DNA of 64,000 nt from Nemophila menziesii (taxonomy: Eukaryota > Streptophyta > Magnoliopsida > Boraginales > Hydrophyllaceae), in contig JARWIR010000016.1 in NCBI GenBank assembly GCA_029959085.1, positions 7,237,441 through 7,301,440 on the forward strand, read 5' to 3'. This document shows positions 11,212 through 21,240 of the stretch, one piece after another (position 1 is the first letter of the stretch; the number at the start of each line of letters is the position of its first letter). Below the pieces are notes generated by a model. The model saw only the letters and a program-made list of their open reading frames with translations. It did not search any database and was not told the DNA's origin. Position numbers and translations under genes: made by a program.

Positions 11212-11795
11212 TCAAAGGACAGACTCAAGACTAGCAGCAACAGGTTCCCTCCTCCTAGAGATCCCATTCCCAACTTTTTCCTTTCCATTGGTAGTAATTC
11301 TAGTATTAATTCTATCTTCCTCTTCAACTTCCTTTAAAGGATATGATCTTCCACTTCCACTAATAAGATCATTTATTACTGTTATATGCTCTTTATCCTT
11401 CACCAAACTATCCAATGTCACATGTACACCTAAGCACAAAAACCTATCATTAGACTTTTCGCTAACAAACAAAAATAGATTACGAATTTTTAACCACATA
11501 CGATATCTCCAGTAATGCTTCGGATTTGTCGGATCATTAATTGTCTCCTCAGTAGCAGGTCGTGTTGTGTAGTCTTCTTTTAACGCTAACAAGTCCTGTT
11601 TATTAAATTTAACTTAAATTCTTGTCCTGTTTAATTAAGTTATATTGATAAACAGTACCTGGAGAGGAAATATAGACCACATAGATGGAGATTCAAGATG
11701 TTGCTGAAATATAGAACACCTTCGAACACCTTCAACCTGGCGAGTGCAGCTGCACCTCTCTTGGTATATGAACACTTCTTCTCCCAGTCCCACCA
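11212..11795 (-). pseudogene. DPE2: Captured DPE2 (4-alpha-glucanotransferase) C-terminal fragment
   Basis: Minus strand, three exon-like blocks with GT/AG borders. Block 11,795-11,659 includes QHLESPSMWSIFPLQ. Block 11,595-11,501 reads DLLALKEDYTTRPATEETI, then NDPTNPKHYWRY. Block 11,429-11,212 reads VHVTLDSLVKDKEH and ends after SGSGRSYPL and a charged tail. The last junction is in phase through a split Arg codon. These are the conserved C-terminal blocks of plant DPE2, the cytosolic GH77 enzyme that handles maltose from starch breakdown. The catalytic core is missing, and the first block loses family similarity upstream, so this is a fragment. Introns are retained. Confidence 0.86.
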
Positions 11796-13153
11796 CTGCA
11801 AGTAACATGGAGTAAAGTAAAACATTAGTGACTAGATTGCAATTTTGACTCTTTATTATTAAAATTCATACCTTAGCTTCCTAATCGCAGTTGTTAAAGT
11901 CAATAAGCTTGGATTAATATGACTCCCTTCTTTCAATCTTATACCAAGCCTCTCCAGCTAAATCATCGATGGAACTTTTTATTGCTAGGCAAGTAAGATA
12001 TTTAATTGATCAAAAGTTGTATAGCATACTTGCAATTAGATACTTCATGGGAGCTTGAATATCCAAGATTGTTTACTGTCTTTATCGATTTTTTTTGCGT
12101 ATACGATGTACATCGATTTTCTTTACTTCACCAGTTGAGGCAAAATCAATACCTTCAACTACTCCTCTTCTCTGAAATATATGAAGAAGTTACTGATTTG
12201 TTGCGAGATTATATTTATAACTGTAAAAGTGACTCAGACTCACCTTTGCTGCTAAAACATTTCCACTAGAAACACTAACTCCATCGTATAATAGACTATT
12301 ATCTCCATGTCTACGTTACCACTTGCCTAGCAATTAATATCTTAGCAGCAAATTAAACCTAAGAGACGAATTACTCTAAGGAACTTGACAGGGACCAATG
12401 GTGCAATTAAGTAATTTACACTTATTTAACGAAAAAACAGACTTTATACTCAACGAATCTAAAGTTCACATTAAATGAAACAAAAAGTGTCTCACTAATG
12501 TTCATAGAGGACAAATTTTCAACACAAAAACTAAATTTACAAAATTTTAATAAAACGAAGCAAGGAAAACTATGAGCCGGTAATGTACCTTCGATTCTGA
12601 AACCATTGTTGCACCACATAACTTCCACCACGGCTGCTCGTTGTCTCCAAATATCTTTAACTAAATCATACCCGGTCAATGGGATGAAAATCCCATCACG
12701 GTTTCAATGGGATGAATCCCATCACCCGGTCAATGGGATGTAGATCCCATCACCGTTCATTAAGGATCTAATCAATTTTTTACATACTTTACTAAACATT
12801 ACTAACGAACCACAAAAAATATTGTAAGATTAGAAAACATACCTTAGAAAGTAGCCATGCTCAGCTGTGATACAACCCTTACGGACCAATCGAGAGAGGC
12901 ACCTAAACGGTTTGATGGGATTAAATAATTTATTATTATTATTTATACCTGGAACTCAAAAGATCGGCTCACAAGATGTAAACAAAAGCTTACTAGATGC
13001 TGAAGTGGTATCACTGTGTAAACAATAATTCAATTTTCAGAACCTTTGATGTTGATACAACACAAAGGTTTTAGATTGATCATATTAGAGAGATTTAGAG
13101 AGATGTTGATACAACACAAACCTTTGATGAGGGCATTACGGCGAAGTCATATG

Positions 13154-13348
13154 TCAGATAAAATAGCAATAAAATTTGTATAATATAATCAAAAGATCTA
13201 AACTCTGATCCTCTTCTTCATCATCGTCGTCATCATCAATATCTCCATCACTATCACCATTATGTCTATAGTAATCTCCAATTACAGTCGCCTTTGTTGC
13301 GACTCCATTTTCTCGAATCACTGACCAGATGATCGACTTCTTGAGCAA
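13154..13348 (-). other. Short acidic open frame of unknown origin in Pack-MULE
   Basis: A 64-codon minus-strand frame near the right end of the Pack-MULE contains a run of Asp then Glu residues (codons GAT/GAC/GAA). Polypurine leader-like GA repeats lie just outside it (13,435-13,475). It could be a piece of a third captured gene, or just low-complexity sequence. I do not recognise it. Confidence 0.25.
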
Positions 13349-13745
13349 AATTTGAGAGACAGAGACGAGGTGTTTGATGGAAGTGATGAGAGATCGGTTT
13401 CATCTTAGAATCTGGAATTGATTCACTTGCAAATCAGAAGAGAGAGAGTGAGAGAGAGGAAGAGAAAAAATGAGAGAGAAAAACTAAAAAAATTATTGTG
13501 GAGGAGAAATGAACGTGTTACTGTTTTTTAATTATATATTTTAATTAATGTAATTTATAGATTAAGTAGGGATAGTTTAGTCAAATAATTTTTAAAATAA
13601 TTCAGTTGATGATGTTATTGAGCAGAATTTTGTTCTTTGAGCTAATTAGGCTGAGATTTTTTTTAATATGATTTTTTGGGACATTTTCCCTTTTCTTAAT
13701 TTGTATGAAAAACAAATTATGATAAACATTTATAGACGGAGGGAG

Positions 13746-13969
13746 TACGGTTGAACCCGGTAGATTCGTTTGACACTATGTTATCCATTCTCATGTTTAG
13801 GCATCTAGCGTAGCTATCACATTTAATTAGAGAAAGGGGCAACTAAAGGTCATACATATCCAACAGAAAAAATATTACAACACATTCCAAATATGAAATT
13901 TTGTAGTAGAGAGCCATTTGTGATATGTGATATTTTTCCTGGAACAATAGATGCATCAAAAATTTAAAT
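13746..13969. other. 3' flank of GUX copy 1
   Basis: Sequence downstream of the GUX stop codon, nearly identical to 49,450-49,673 in unit 2. It probably includes the 3' untranslated region. No clear poly-A signal was singled out. Confidence 0.5.
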
Positions 13970-16900
13970 TCATGCCTTCTCCCCAGCTTGTGGCCCATCC
14001 TGCCCTAACGTTGTAGTTCCAGGTAGTGTTAGAGTAGTTGTTGCACTACCAGTCCAATTATTATTACCCCAGTAGCAATATTTTTCAAAGCAATAGTTTA
14101 ATCTTGGATCTGTAATCTTAATCTTCCAATGACCATCACTGTAATTACCTTTCTCAGCCTCCCTCCGATCCCATTCACGGGCAGCCTTCGCCTTGGAACT
14201 AAGCCAACAATATTTATGCAACTTCTTTGGCATTGCATCGTGTACTTTCCACCACCCTGCGTGTGCAATATCACTTGCATAAACTGCCATTTTATCCCGG
14301 TTCCAGTTGCAATCATAATCGCGGAAACATAACCATGGTTTTAAGCCTAAATAATGAATAACGTATAGTTCTGGAGGATCCGCTGCTAAGAGTCCCATTT
14401 TCTTTTCACTTATCTTTGGTTCTTCACCAACCAGGAAATGCTTTAGGAAGTTTACGTGAACCGGTATTCGATGCCACCATGTGAAGATCTCATTCAAGTA
14501 GCCTTGATCACCACCATTATATGATTTAATATCATTGATATGATCCATTAACAACTGTAACGTACAATTTGATGGTTCTATTATCATAACACCAGAATTA
14601 AACATGGTGGCATGATTTCTAGCTGCAGACATTTCAGGCATTTCAAACAAGAAGTCAATATTTCTATGCACTAATATATCTGCATCAATGAATATAATTT
14701 TATCGTAATCTGTTAACTGCCAAAGCAGGAATTTACTATAGTTCCATTCATTATAGGAACCTCGTTTAGCTTCCGGGTTTTTTATTCTTGCAATTGTGCG
14801 AGTTTTCCAACCTGCATCTCTTAAACCTTCTTTGTGGTATTCACTTATGGTTTCATCTACAAGTATTACAAGATCCCTTGTTGAACCTGACATACGGATG
14901 CTCTGAGCTGCAGTAATGGCACCACATACATACTTATCTGCTGAGTGAAGGATTGTTACGTATGCTTCTCTATGCGCCTTACTAGAGTACCATTGCTCTT
15001 TAGAATTGAGTGAAACAGCAAGTTCACATGAACCAACTGGAAGGTGAAGCTTTTCTCTGAGTATATGAAGATCAGGTGAGTAGAGCCATGCATTTTCTTC
15101 ACGTACAACCAAATCCTTGCATGTAAATAGATTCGGAGTTGGAAAACATTCTGTGATTATAAGCACACTTACTGGATGAGATCCTTTTCTAGTAGCAGCC
15201 AGATTAGCTACTGCAAGTTCCAAGTGCAAACGAGCCACATCTCTTGACCAATCCCCTGATTTATTGCACGGAAGCTTTACAACAATGAGGTCAATTCGTG
15301 GTTGTCCAAGGAAATTAAGCGTAGGCAATGTCGGGCAAGTAGGAACTCTAAACTCTTCTTCTTCGTCGATCCAGCTAGGATAAAGTATCGCCCAAGTGAT
15401 ATTATCTGGAACATGATCCAAGTGTAAATTGACATGGTTAACTTCAGGTAGAATTAGTTTCCACTGCTGAACTTCATTATCATTGAAATTTAAAAGCCCA
15501 ATTCCTTGATAATTATGTCTGTTCGGTAATCTTTCTATTATTCTCTGTATTTTGTCCCAATTGATATCTAAAGCCGACAGATAACGCGGATCTACATTAG
15601 ATCTTTCCCTTATCGATTTATCTACTAAATATGTCCTGCAAGAAAAACCACACATCAAATTACATAAGAAAGTGGTATGCTATGCAATATACCCTATAAG
15701 ATTATGTAGTAAACAAATTATATTGTAGAGAGAAAGTTAAAGTGAGCTTTATCATACTGAGAATCAGATACATATTCAGCTTTTTGAATTGTTGGAACAT
15801 GAAGAAGTGTAGACAATGCTCCCAGTAGAAAAATAGCTAGGACAAGCTTTATGGTGAGAGCTTTAAAGTTCAAGATCTTGTCTAGGCTTGAGCTGTAAAC
15901 AAGCTTTACGGCTCTTTTCTTAGTCTCGTCTCTGAAATATATTAAAAGATCTGGCAATCAAACAAACATATACAAAGATTTTGTAGTCTAATCTATAATT
16001 TGTCACTAAATAATTCTAAGTACAGAAAAAAAGATTAACTCTCTCTCAATGAATTTCACCCAATTATTCTTTGCACATCATTTCACCACCTGAGAAATTA
16101 CTCTAATAGAATCGGTCCATCTAAACTTGAATATATAAGAAAAAATTAATTGCGTATTAATTGATATTCCTTTGTTTGATGTTGCGAAGGGTTGAAAAAA
16201 GTTGGAAATATGGCACATATTTTTTTATTTATAATACATGAGAGAGTCACTTTGGATTCAGAGTAAATGACTCCAATAAACTTAATCCCAGAACATTTTG
16301 GTCTCTGCGGATTAACCTGACAGGTCTCTGCGGATTAACCTAACCGCCAACTGTCGATCTCAATATGACACATATTTAGCACTCTACGCATTCTTGTTTG
16401 TACTCTTGATAAAAAAAAATTACAAAAAATTAAAAGAAAAACTAAAAAGAGGAAAATATTGATCCCATATTCTGATTTGAATGACATTTTAAATTTTCAG
16501 ATGAAAAAAAAAAAAAAAATTAGATCCCGGTCTATTATAGGCCTCTTTTGTAACGAAAAAAAATTAGATAACAAACAAAGAGATGACATCTCTTATATAT
16601 TCTTCTGTTCTGTTCTTGTGTTAAAATAGTAAATCGATTCAAACTTTTGTATAAATATAGTCACATAAGGCACACGACTAGCTAGAAATGATGCTTACTT
16701 ATTTGCTAGGTTACATAAGTTTCACAAATATGTTGTTTTCACAATATGTATAATTAATTGGAACAAGAAAAAAGGTGAAACCAAAAAAGAATATGTAAGT
16801 CGTTGCCTAAACACATTATTTAATTTGCTAGATACATGTATAAGTATAAGTCGCCTATACCTAGTTAGAAGGAAAGAGATACAAAAGGATTATGAAATAA

Positions 16901-17408
16901 GTCTAGATATAGCTAGGAACTAAAAGAAGAATCTAGCAAAATTGAAAAGGAGAAACAGTGAGCAAGAGCCAAAGAAGACATAAAGGTGCATGGAAGGAAA
17001 ATTGGAAAGCCATCAAGGAGAAGTAGCAAGCAAAGAGTTGGAGCAAAGAAGAAAAATGTCATGCTAGAAAAGTAGCTAAGTGAAATGATCAAATGCAATC
17101 CGTGAAGATACAAAGATCATATGCATCAAGCAAGTCATTAGAAGATATGCAAAGAAGAAAGATCAAAGAAGATCAAGCAAGAAGAGATTAAAGAGACAAA
17201 GTAATAATAAATCCTATATTTAAATGGTAAAGAGACAACAAAAACATAGTAAAATAAAGGTCAGAAGCTGATATTTGAAACTTACGGGGATATATAAGCA
17301 GCCTGTAGCGAGGTTCAGGAGCAAAACTTACGGGGATATATGAAGCAGCCTGTAGCGAGGTTCAGGAGCAGATGAAGCATCACGTGCAGCATCATGGCTT
17401 CCTCTCAT
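13970..17408 (-). CDS. GUX: GUX/PGSIP-type glucuronosyltransferase, copy 1 (3 exons)
   Basis: Golgi GT8 enzyme expected to transfer glucuronic acid from UDP-GlcA onto xylan. Exons by splice signals and phase: 17,408-17,332 (MRGSHDAARDASSAPEPRY..., donor GTAAGT), 15,931-15,758, and 15,635-13,970, joining in frame to 638 residues. Residues about 50-71 (ALTIKLVLAIFLLGALSTLL) form a signal anchor, fitting a type II Golgi protein. The GT8 DxD metal site is FIDAD (about residues 400-403), followed by NSGV (about 430), NGGDQGYLNE and HYLGLKPW (about 511-518). Length matches the family. Intron 1 is 1,400 bp and holds a 140-bp retroposon; intron 2 is 122 bp. Non-consensus residues include Leu in SKFLLWQL. 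The alternative family name is plant glycogenin-like starch initiation protein; the exact xylan specificity is inference. Confidence 0.9.
16223..16362 (-). mobile_element. Short retroposon in GUX copy 1 intron 1
   Basis: Unit 2 has one ATATGGCACATATTT here, while unit 1 has two copies (16,208-16,222 and 16,363-16,377, one mismatch) around 140 extra bases. Read on the minus strand, the insert ends in an A-rich ATAAATAAAA tail next to the duplication. A 15-bp duplication plus A-rich tail points to LINE-type retroposition. The insert contains a tandem pair of GGTCTCTGCGGATTAACCT. I do not recognise the source, and no clear Pol III boxes are seen. Confidence 0.6.
17278..17375 (-). repeat. Tandem duplication over GUX exon 1 splice donor
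   Basis: In unit 1 a segment of about 46 bp spanning the end of exon 1 and its GTAAGT donor is duplicated, giving donors at 17,331 and 17,285. Unit 2 has one copy. Use of the distal donor would bring an in-frame TAA immediately after ...ISP, so only the proximal donor gives a full protein. Confidence 0.8.
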
Positions 17409-17947
17409 GGTCTTGGGCCAACGTTAATGGCAACGTAACCTAGACAGATGGCATCAAACAATTTATGGTTTGTGTGTTGCGTAAAATAGTTGATTTTGTG
17501 AGATTATCTATACGAATGTTTGTTCTTAATAGTTGAACGTTGTTACAAATTTATAATCTTTCTAAGTTTGGCTTTCATGTGTATTACACATGGAACTGAT
17601 TTGCACGTTGTTGTACCGCAAATTCATTAATACAACTTGATGGAAATTTGTTTAATTATATAATTAAATTCTCTAGAACTACTAAAATAGTTAGGTGTTT
17701 TGAGCTTTGAATCGTGCTTAATTTTTATTTTTTCGTCGGATAGTCGTGCTTAATAGTGGTGCGTTATTTATTATAATAAAACTGAGTTCATTAGGAATTA
17801 AAACAATGATTGCAATCAAAAAGTTTCTCCTTCAAATCTTTGTCATGTAATCGTGTGATTCTCTACGAATGATTTTTTAGTTATAAATTTTCATTTCTTT
17901 GGGTTAAGGTTAGACAGTCATATTTGGGGTTCAGTTCTATTGATCAT
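17409..17947. promoter_or_regulatory. Upstream region of GUX copy 1
   Basis: AT-rich sequence upstream of the GUX start, matching 53,010-53,480 and 54,095-54,165 of unit 2 with the solo LTR removed. It should contain the promoter and 5' leader, but I do not see a convincing TATA box or other site to place. Confidence 0.4.
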
Positions 17948-18733
17948 TCAATAAAATCATAGAAAGCTACTCAAAAAACAAAAAATGGATGAGATCAAAG
18001 ATACGTGACTGCAGTAATACTTCTGACTTTGTGGAACATATAGAAAGCTAGAATGAAAGGTCTCTTTTAAAAAAAAAGAAATGCGCGGTGCAAAAAATTT
18101 TAGAAAAAACAAAATTCGTCTTGAAACACCTATTTGAAAATAAGGAGGCCAAGGATCTAAACAATAAGGGCAGATCTAAGGCACAATGTCAAGATGATGA
18201 GAATGAAAATCCAATCTTATATGATGAGGCAGATATGATATGGCTATGTGATTCGTCGCACACTAAAAACTGGGAACCAACAAGTATGGTGTCCATTGCA
18301 GTTAATAAAGAGGGCGAAGTTAGGAATATTAATACAAAGAGAGCAAGAGTTAATAGTAGACTGGAAGGTGAGATGTGGGCGATTTTGTGAGCTATGAGAT
18401 CGGCCGCAAATCTTGGAATTAAGAGTAGCTCTTTCTACTCAGGGAACCTTGAGGTGATTCAAGGTATTAATAGACGTGGAGGAATCGACTGGAGGATCCG
18501 CCCCATGATATCTGAGGCATGGAGGTGGATAGGAAGATTCCCGGAATGGAAGATTAACCATTATAAAAGGAAATTTAATGGAGTGGCGGACATCCTTGCT
18601 AAAAGTGTTAGACTTAATCTAGACTTATCTAATTGTCCTAGTAGGTCGTTGGTAGAGTTCTATGCTTGTATGAACAACGTGTATTCGAGTTGTACCAGAC
18701 ATCGATGTTAGACTGTATTATTGACAAAAAAAA
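17948..18733 (+). mobile_element. 5'-truncated LINE insertion with RNase H domain
   Basis: 786 bp flanked by a 14-bp duplication GTTCTATTGATCAT / GTTCTCTTGATCAT (17,934-17,947 and 18,734-18,747), single in unit 2. It ends in a run of eight A. The coding part (18,088-18,711, one internal stop at about 18,388) resembles the plant LINE RNase H-like tail: LEGEMWAIL, then GNLEVIQGINRR, then HYKRKFNGVADILAKS. This is a dead-on-arrival insertion typical of target-primed reverse transcription. Confidence 0.85.
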
Positions 18734-19189
18734 GTTCTCTTGATCATGGTCGCAGGGGTATTTGAAGTTTTGAGTTGTTATTGGTTGGTTTGAAAGAAAC
18801 GCGTAATTGCTTTAATGTCAAAATTATTAAATCACTTTCACGTTTATTTCAAAAATAAATCAACGGACAGACAAGTGGACAAACTCGCAAAAAATGATAG
18901 ATAAGAAGCCATAGAAGTTAGCGGGAACAACAGCAATTTAAATAACCTAATGAAAGATTTCTGAAGGACGAGTATCGACTAATTTCTAGTTGTTGGTGCC
19001 CTTTGGCACCTTTCCTTATCCAAAAAAAAAGAAGTGAGGAGAAAACTCTCTGACATTGTTTCAAATATATCTAATGATTTTCGAGATGTTTTTTATTTTT
19101 AGTCGAAAAACTTTCCATAAATAGAACAATGTTACAAAAGTGTTGCCCTATGTTGATTGAATTGTGAGCATTACATAGTAGTTTTGCCA
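18734..19189 (-). pseudogene. C-terminal part of minus-strand LINE RNase H region (left of MULE 2)
   Basis: Matches 54,160-54,607 in unit 2, where the C-terminal frame of the RNase H-type LINE region stops at 54,417. In unit 1 the same region is separated from its N-terminal part (22,983-23,165) by the 3.5-kb Mutator-like element. Confidence 0.6.
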
Positions 19190-20075
19190 GGGGATAAGTT
19201 CATTTTTAAGCCTAGAGTTGCATTAGTCTTCTAATAATAGGCCACCTAATAATTTTATTCTAAGTATAGGCCTAAAAATAATTAGTCTTCTAATTTTAGG
19301 CCTCTAAAATTATTTAGTACCAAAAATACCCCATATAAATTATATACTACTTAATTAACACCTAAATAACCTAAACTACATTTTAAAATCAAAACAAAAA
19401 AGCTCACACATCTCTCTCTCCCCTATATAAACACACACTACACCTAAAACACACACTAGCTTAAATTCTTCAATTTTGCTCGAATTTCATACAGTTTTCG
19501 AAGCTAAATCAACAATATAAGCTTCTAATCTAACAATATCAAGGAATTTACGATAAAAAACAAGGTAACCATCACAATTCTTAAGGTTTTTTTTTCAAAT
19601 TCGTTTTTTGTTTATTTTCTATGATTTTCTGTGATTTTTTTTTACAATTCTGTTTTTCCAGTTGTTTTTATTTCATGTTTATCTATACTCGTCTGTAATC
19701 TTAGATATCAATTCACGTTTTTCATTTTTTTTCTTTTTTATTCATTTTGTACTGTAATTTATTGTTTTTGGCAATGCAGATGATTTCTTTGTGTTATGAG
19801 CTGCGTTGTGAGTTTAATATTGATCATAAAGTACCGTTGATTCGTTTTGCACTTTAATGGAACTTTGTTCATTGAGTTTTTGTTAGTTTTGTTAAACAAT
19901 CACGTGTATATGTGATTTGCACTAATGAAAGTTGAAATAACTTACATGTGATGTTCATAAATGTTTAGATATTACATTTAGAGTTGATATATGCAGTTTT
20001 GCTGGTTGAATTGCAGTTGTTAATATTCAAACGTTTTTTCTGCTTTTTTTTGTTACAGCATTCTGCAAACAAAAA

Positions 20076-20427
20076 TGTAGTTCTGGAACTACAAAAATGT
20101 TCTTCTAAGAACTACAAAAAGGTAGTTCTAGAAGAACTACAAAAAGTAGTTCTGCAACTATAAAAATGTAGTTACAGAACTACAAAAATGTAGTTTTGCA
20201 ACTACAAAAATAAAGTTGCAGACGGTTGTAACTTTTTGTTTTTCCTGATACTTTCTACCTTCCTTATTCTTGCTTTTATTTATTTATAAATAAAATAATT
20301 CTCGGAAATAATTCAGGAAAAAAGAGGAACGTGGACCGAGAAGGAAGATGTGTAGTTACAGAACTACAAAAATGTACTTCTGCAACTATAAAAATGTAGT
20401 TGTAGAACTACAAAAATGTAGTTGCAG
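20076..20427. repeat. Palindromic array 1 (GTAGTT...AACTAC)
   Basis: Repeated units of about 22 bp, each an imperfect palindrome with arms GTAGTT and AACTAC around 4-6 central bases, joined by an AAAAAT spacer. A segment of about 140 bp that includes part of the array and an exon-like GGACCG-AAGAAG stretch is itself duplicated (about 20,216-20,353 and 20,422-20,561). Confidence 0.88.
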
Positions 20428-20499
20428 ATTGTTGTAACTTTTTTTTTCCCTAATACTTCTAGTTTCCTTATTCTTGCTTTCCTTTAGTTATAAACATAC

Positions 20500-20620
20500 T
20501 AATTCTCGGAAATAATTCAAGAAAAAGGAGGAGGGTGGACCGAAAAAGAAGATGCGATGCGGAAGATGTGGTCGTCTCGGAAATCATAACACGTTGACTT
20601 GTGATCATCTTTTGAATTAG
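20500..20620 (+). pseudogene. Zinc-knuckle C-terminal exon, MULE transposase-like
   Basis: After an ATTCAAG acceptor-like site, a plus-strand frame reads KKKEEGGPKKKMRCGRCGRL and continues GNHNTLTCDHLLN-stop at 20,620. A Lys-rich GxPKKK segment followed by a CxxCxxxG-H-xxxxC knuckle is how many MuDR-type transposases end. One extra residue before the His makes the spacing C-x2-C-x5-H-x4-C rather than the usual x4. A second, partial copy of the upstream part lies at about 20,310-20,353. The rest of the transposase is not found. Alternative: a copia or other CCHC protein. Confidence 0.5.
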
Positions 20621-20852
20621 TTATTTTCCGTTTTTCTTGTTTTTTTTTTTGCATAAAAAGTTCAAGTGTTTACTTGTTTAGTGACTTATTTTGGTTGTTG
20701 AACTATTATTATTTAATCGTTTATTATATAATGAATGGATTTTCAAGTTTACCTTGTTTGTGTGTGTCAAAAAATTCATTATTTACAACGTCGACATGTT
20801 TCTTTGTATTGTTGATCTTTAAGATAACAATATATGAAGAGTTCCAAAAAAT

Positions 20853-20972
20853 GTACTTGCGCAAGTACAAAAGTATACTTGCACAAGTACAAAAATGCAC
20901 TTGCAAAAGTACAAAGGTGTACTTGCATATGTACAAAAATGTACTTACACGGGTACAAAAATGTACTTGCAG
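20853..20972. repeat. Palindromic array 2 (GTACTT...AAGTAC)
   Basis: Six near-exact 22-bp units, for example GTACTTGCGCAAGTAC plus AAAAGT. Arms are GTACTT and AAGTAC, one base pair different from array 1, with the change present on both arms. Confidence 0.9.
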
Positions 20973-21158
20973 GACCTGTCCTACCGAGTTTCAATTTTGA
21001 GTTGCAAACTAACATATCGTGTGTTTAAACAATCACACATATTCAAAAAATAAACTTAACAATTCGTGTATAAAAAGATTCAAATACCATTAATATACTG
21101 AAATACGAGTCATTATATAATTTAAAAACAAATTAATCTTAAAAACACTTAAATTTGT

Positions 21159-21240
21159 GTAGTTGTACAACTACATTTTTTCAATTGTGCAACTACAAAA
21201 ATGTAGTTGTACAACTACAAAAGTTTAATTATGCAATTAC
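21159..21240. repeat. Palindromic array 3 (GTAGTTGTACAACTAC)
   Basis: About four units of the same 22-bp architecture, two of them the perfect 16-bp palindrome GTAGTTGTACAACTAC, and one with both arms shifted to TAATTA / CAATTAC. Confidence 0.85.

Larger units (their letters stand above)
7057..13690. mobile_element. Pack-MULE (Mutator-like element), 6,634 bp
   Basis: A 9-bp duplication TTTTCTTAA flanks the element (7,048-7,056 and 13,691-13,699), and unit 2 has the single uninterrupted site. The termini are imperfect inverted repeats of about 30 bp: AGGCTAATGCCCTAAAAAAT on the left, GGGAAAATGTCCCAAAAAAT read inward from the right. A 9-bp duplication is the Mutator signature. I find no transposase. 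Inside are gene fragments of VPS60 (plus) and DPE2 (minus), a CpG-rich minisatellite (10,196-10,800) and dispersed TGATGGGATT motifs. The left 1.3 kb and the segment 11,800-13,690 contain no gene I recognise. Confidence 0.88.
6857..13745. mobile_element. Stowaway-type MITE, split by the Pack-MULE
   Basis: The left end CTCTCTCCGTCC at 6,857 and right end GACGGAGGGAG at 13,745 are inverted, each bordered by TA. The uninterrupted version in unit 2 (49,206-49,449) is 244 bp. The termini and TA target site identify a Stowaway (Tc1/mariner) MITE. In unit 1 it is split into 6,857-7,056 and 13,691-13,745 by the Mutator-like element. Confidence 0.88.

Noticed and set aside
16913..17113. Minus-strand open frame, also at 52,585-52,812
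   Set aside because: Lies inside GUX intron 1 in both copies, hydrophobic Ser/Leu/Phe-rich with no splice support; conserved only because the units are paralogous.
20076..21240. Regularly spaced repeats resembling a CRISPR array
   Set aside because: Units are contiguous palindromes with an almost constant AAAAAT spacer, not identical repeats with unique spacers, and the DNA is plant.
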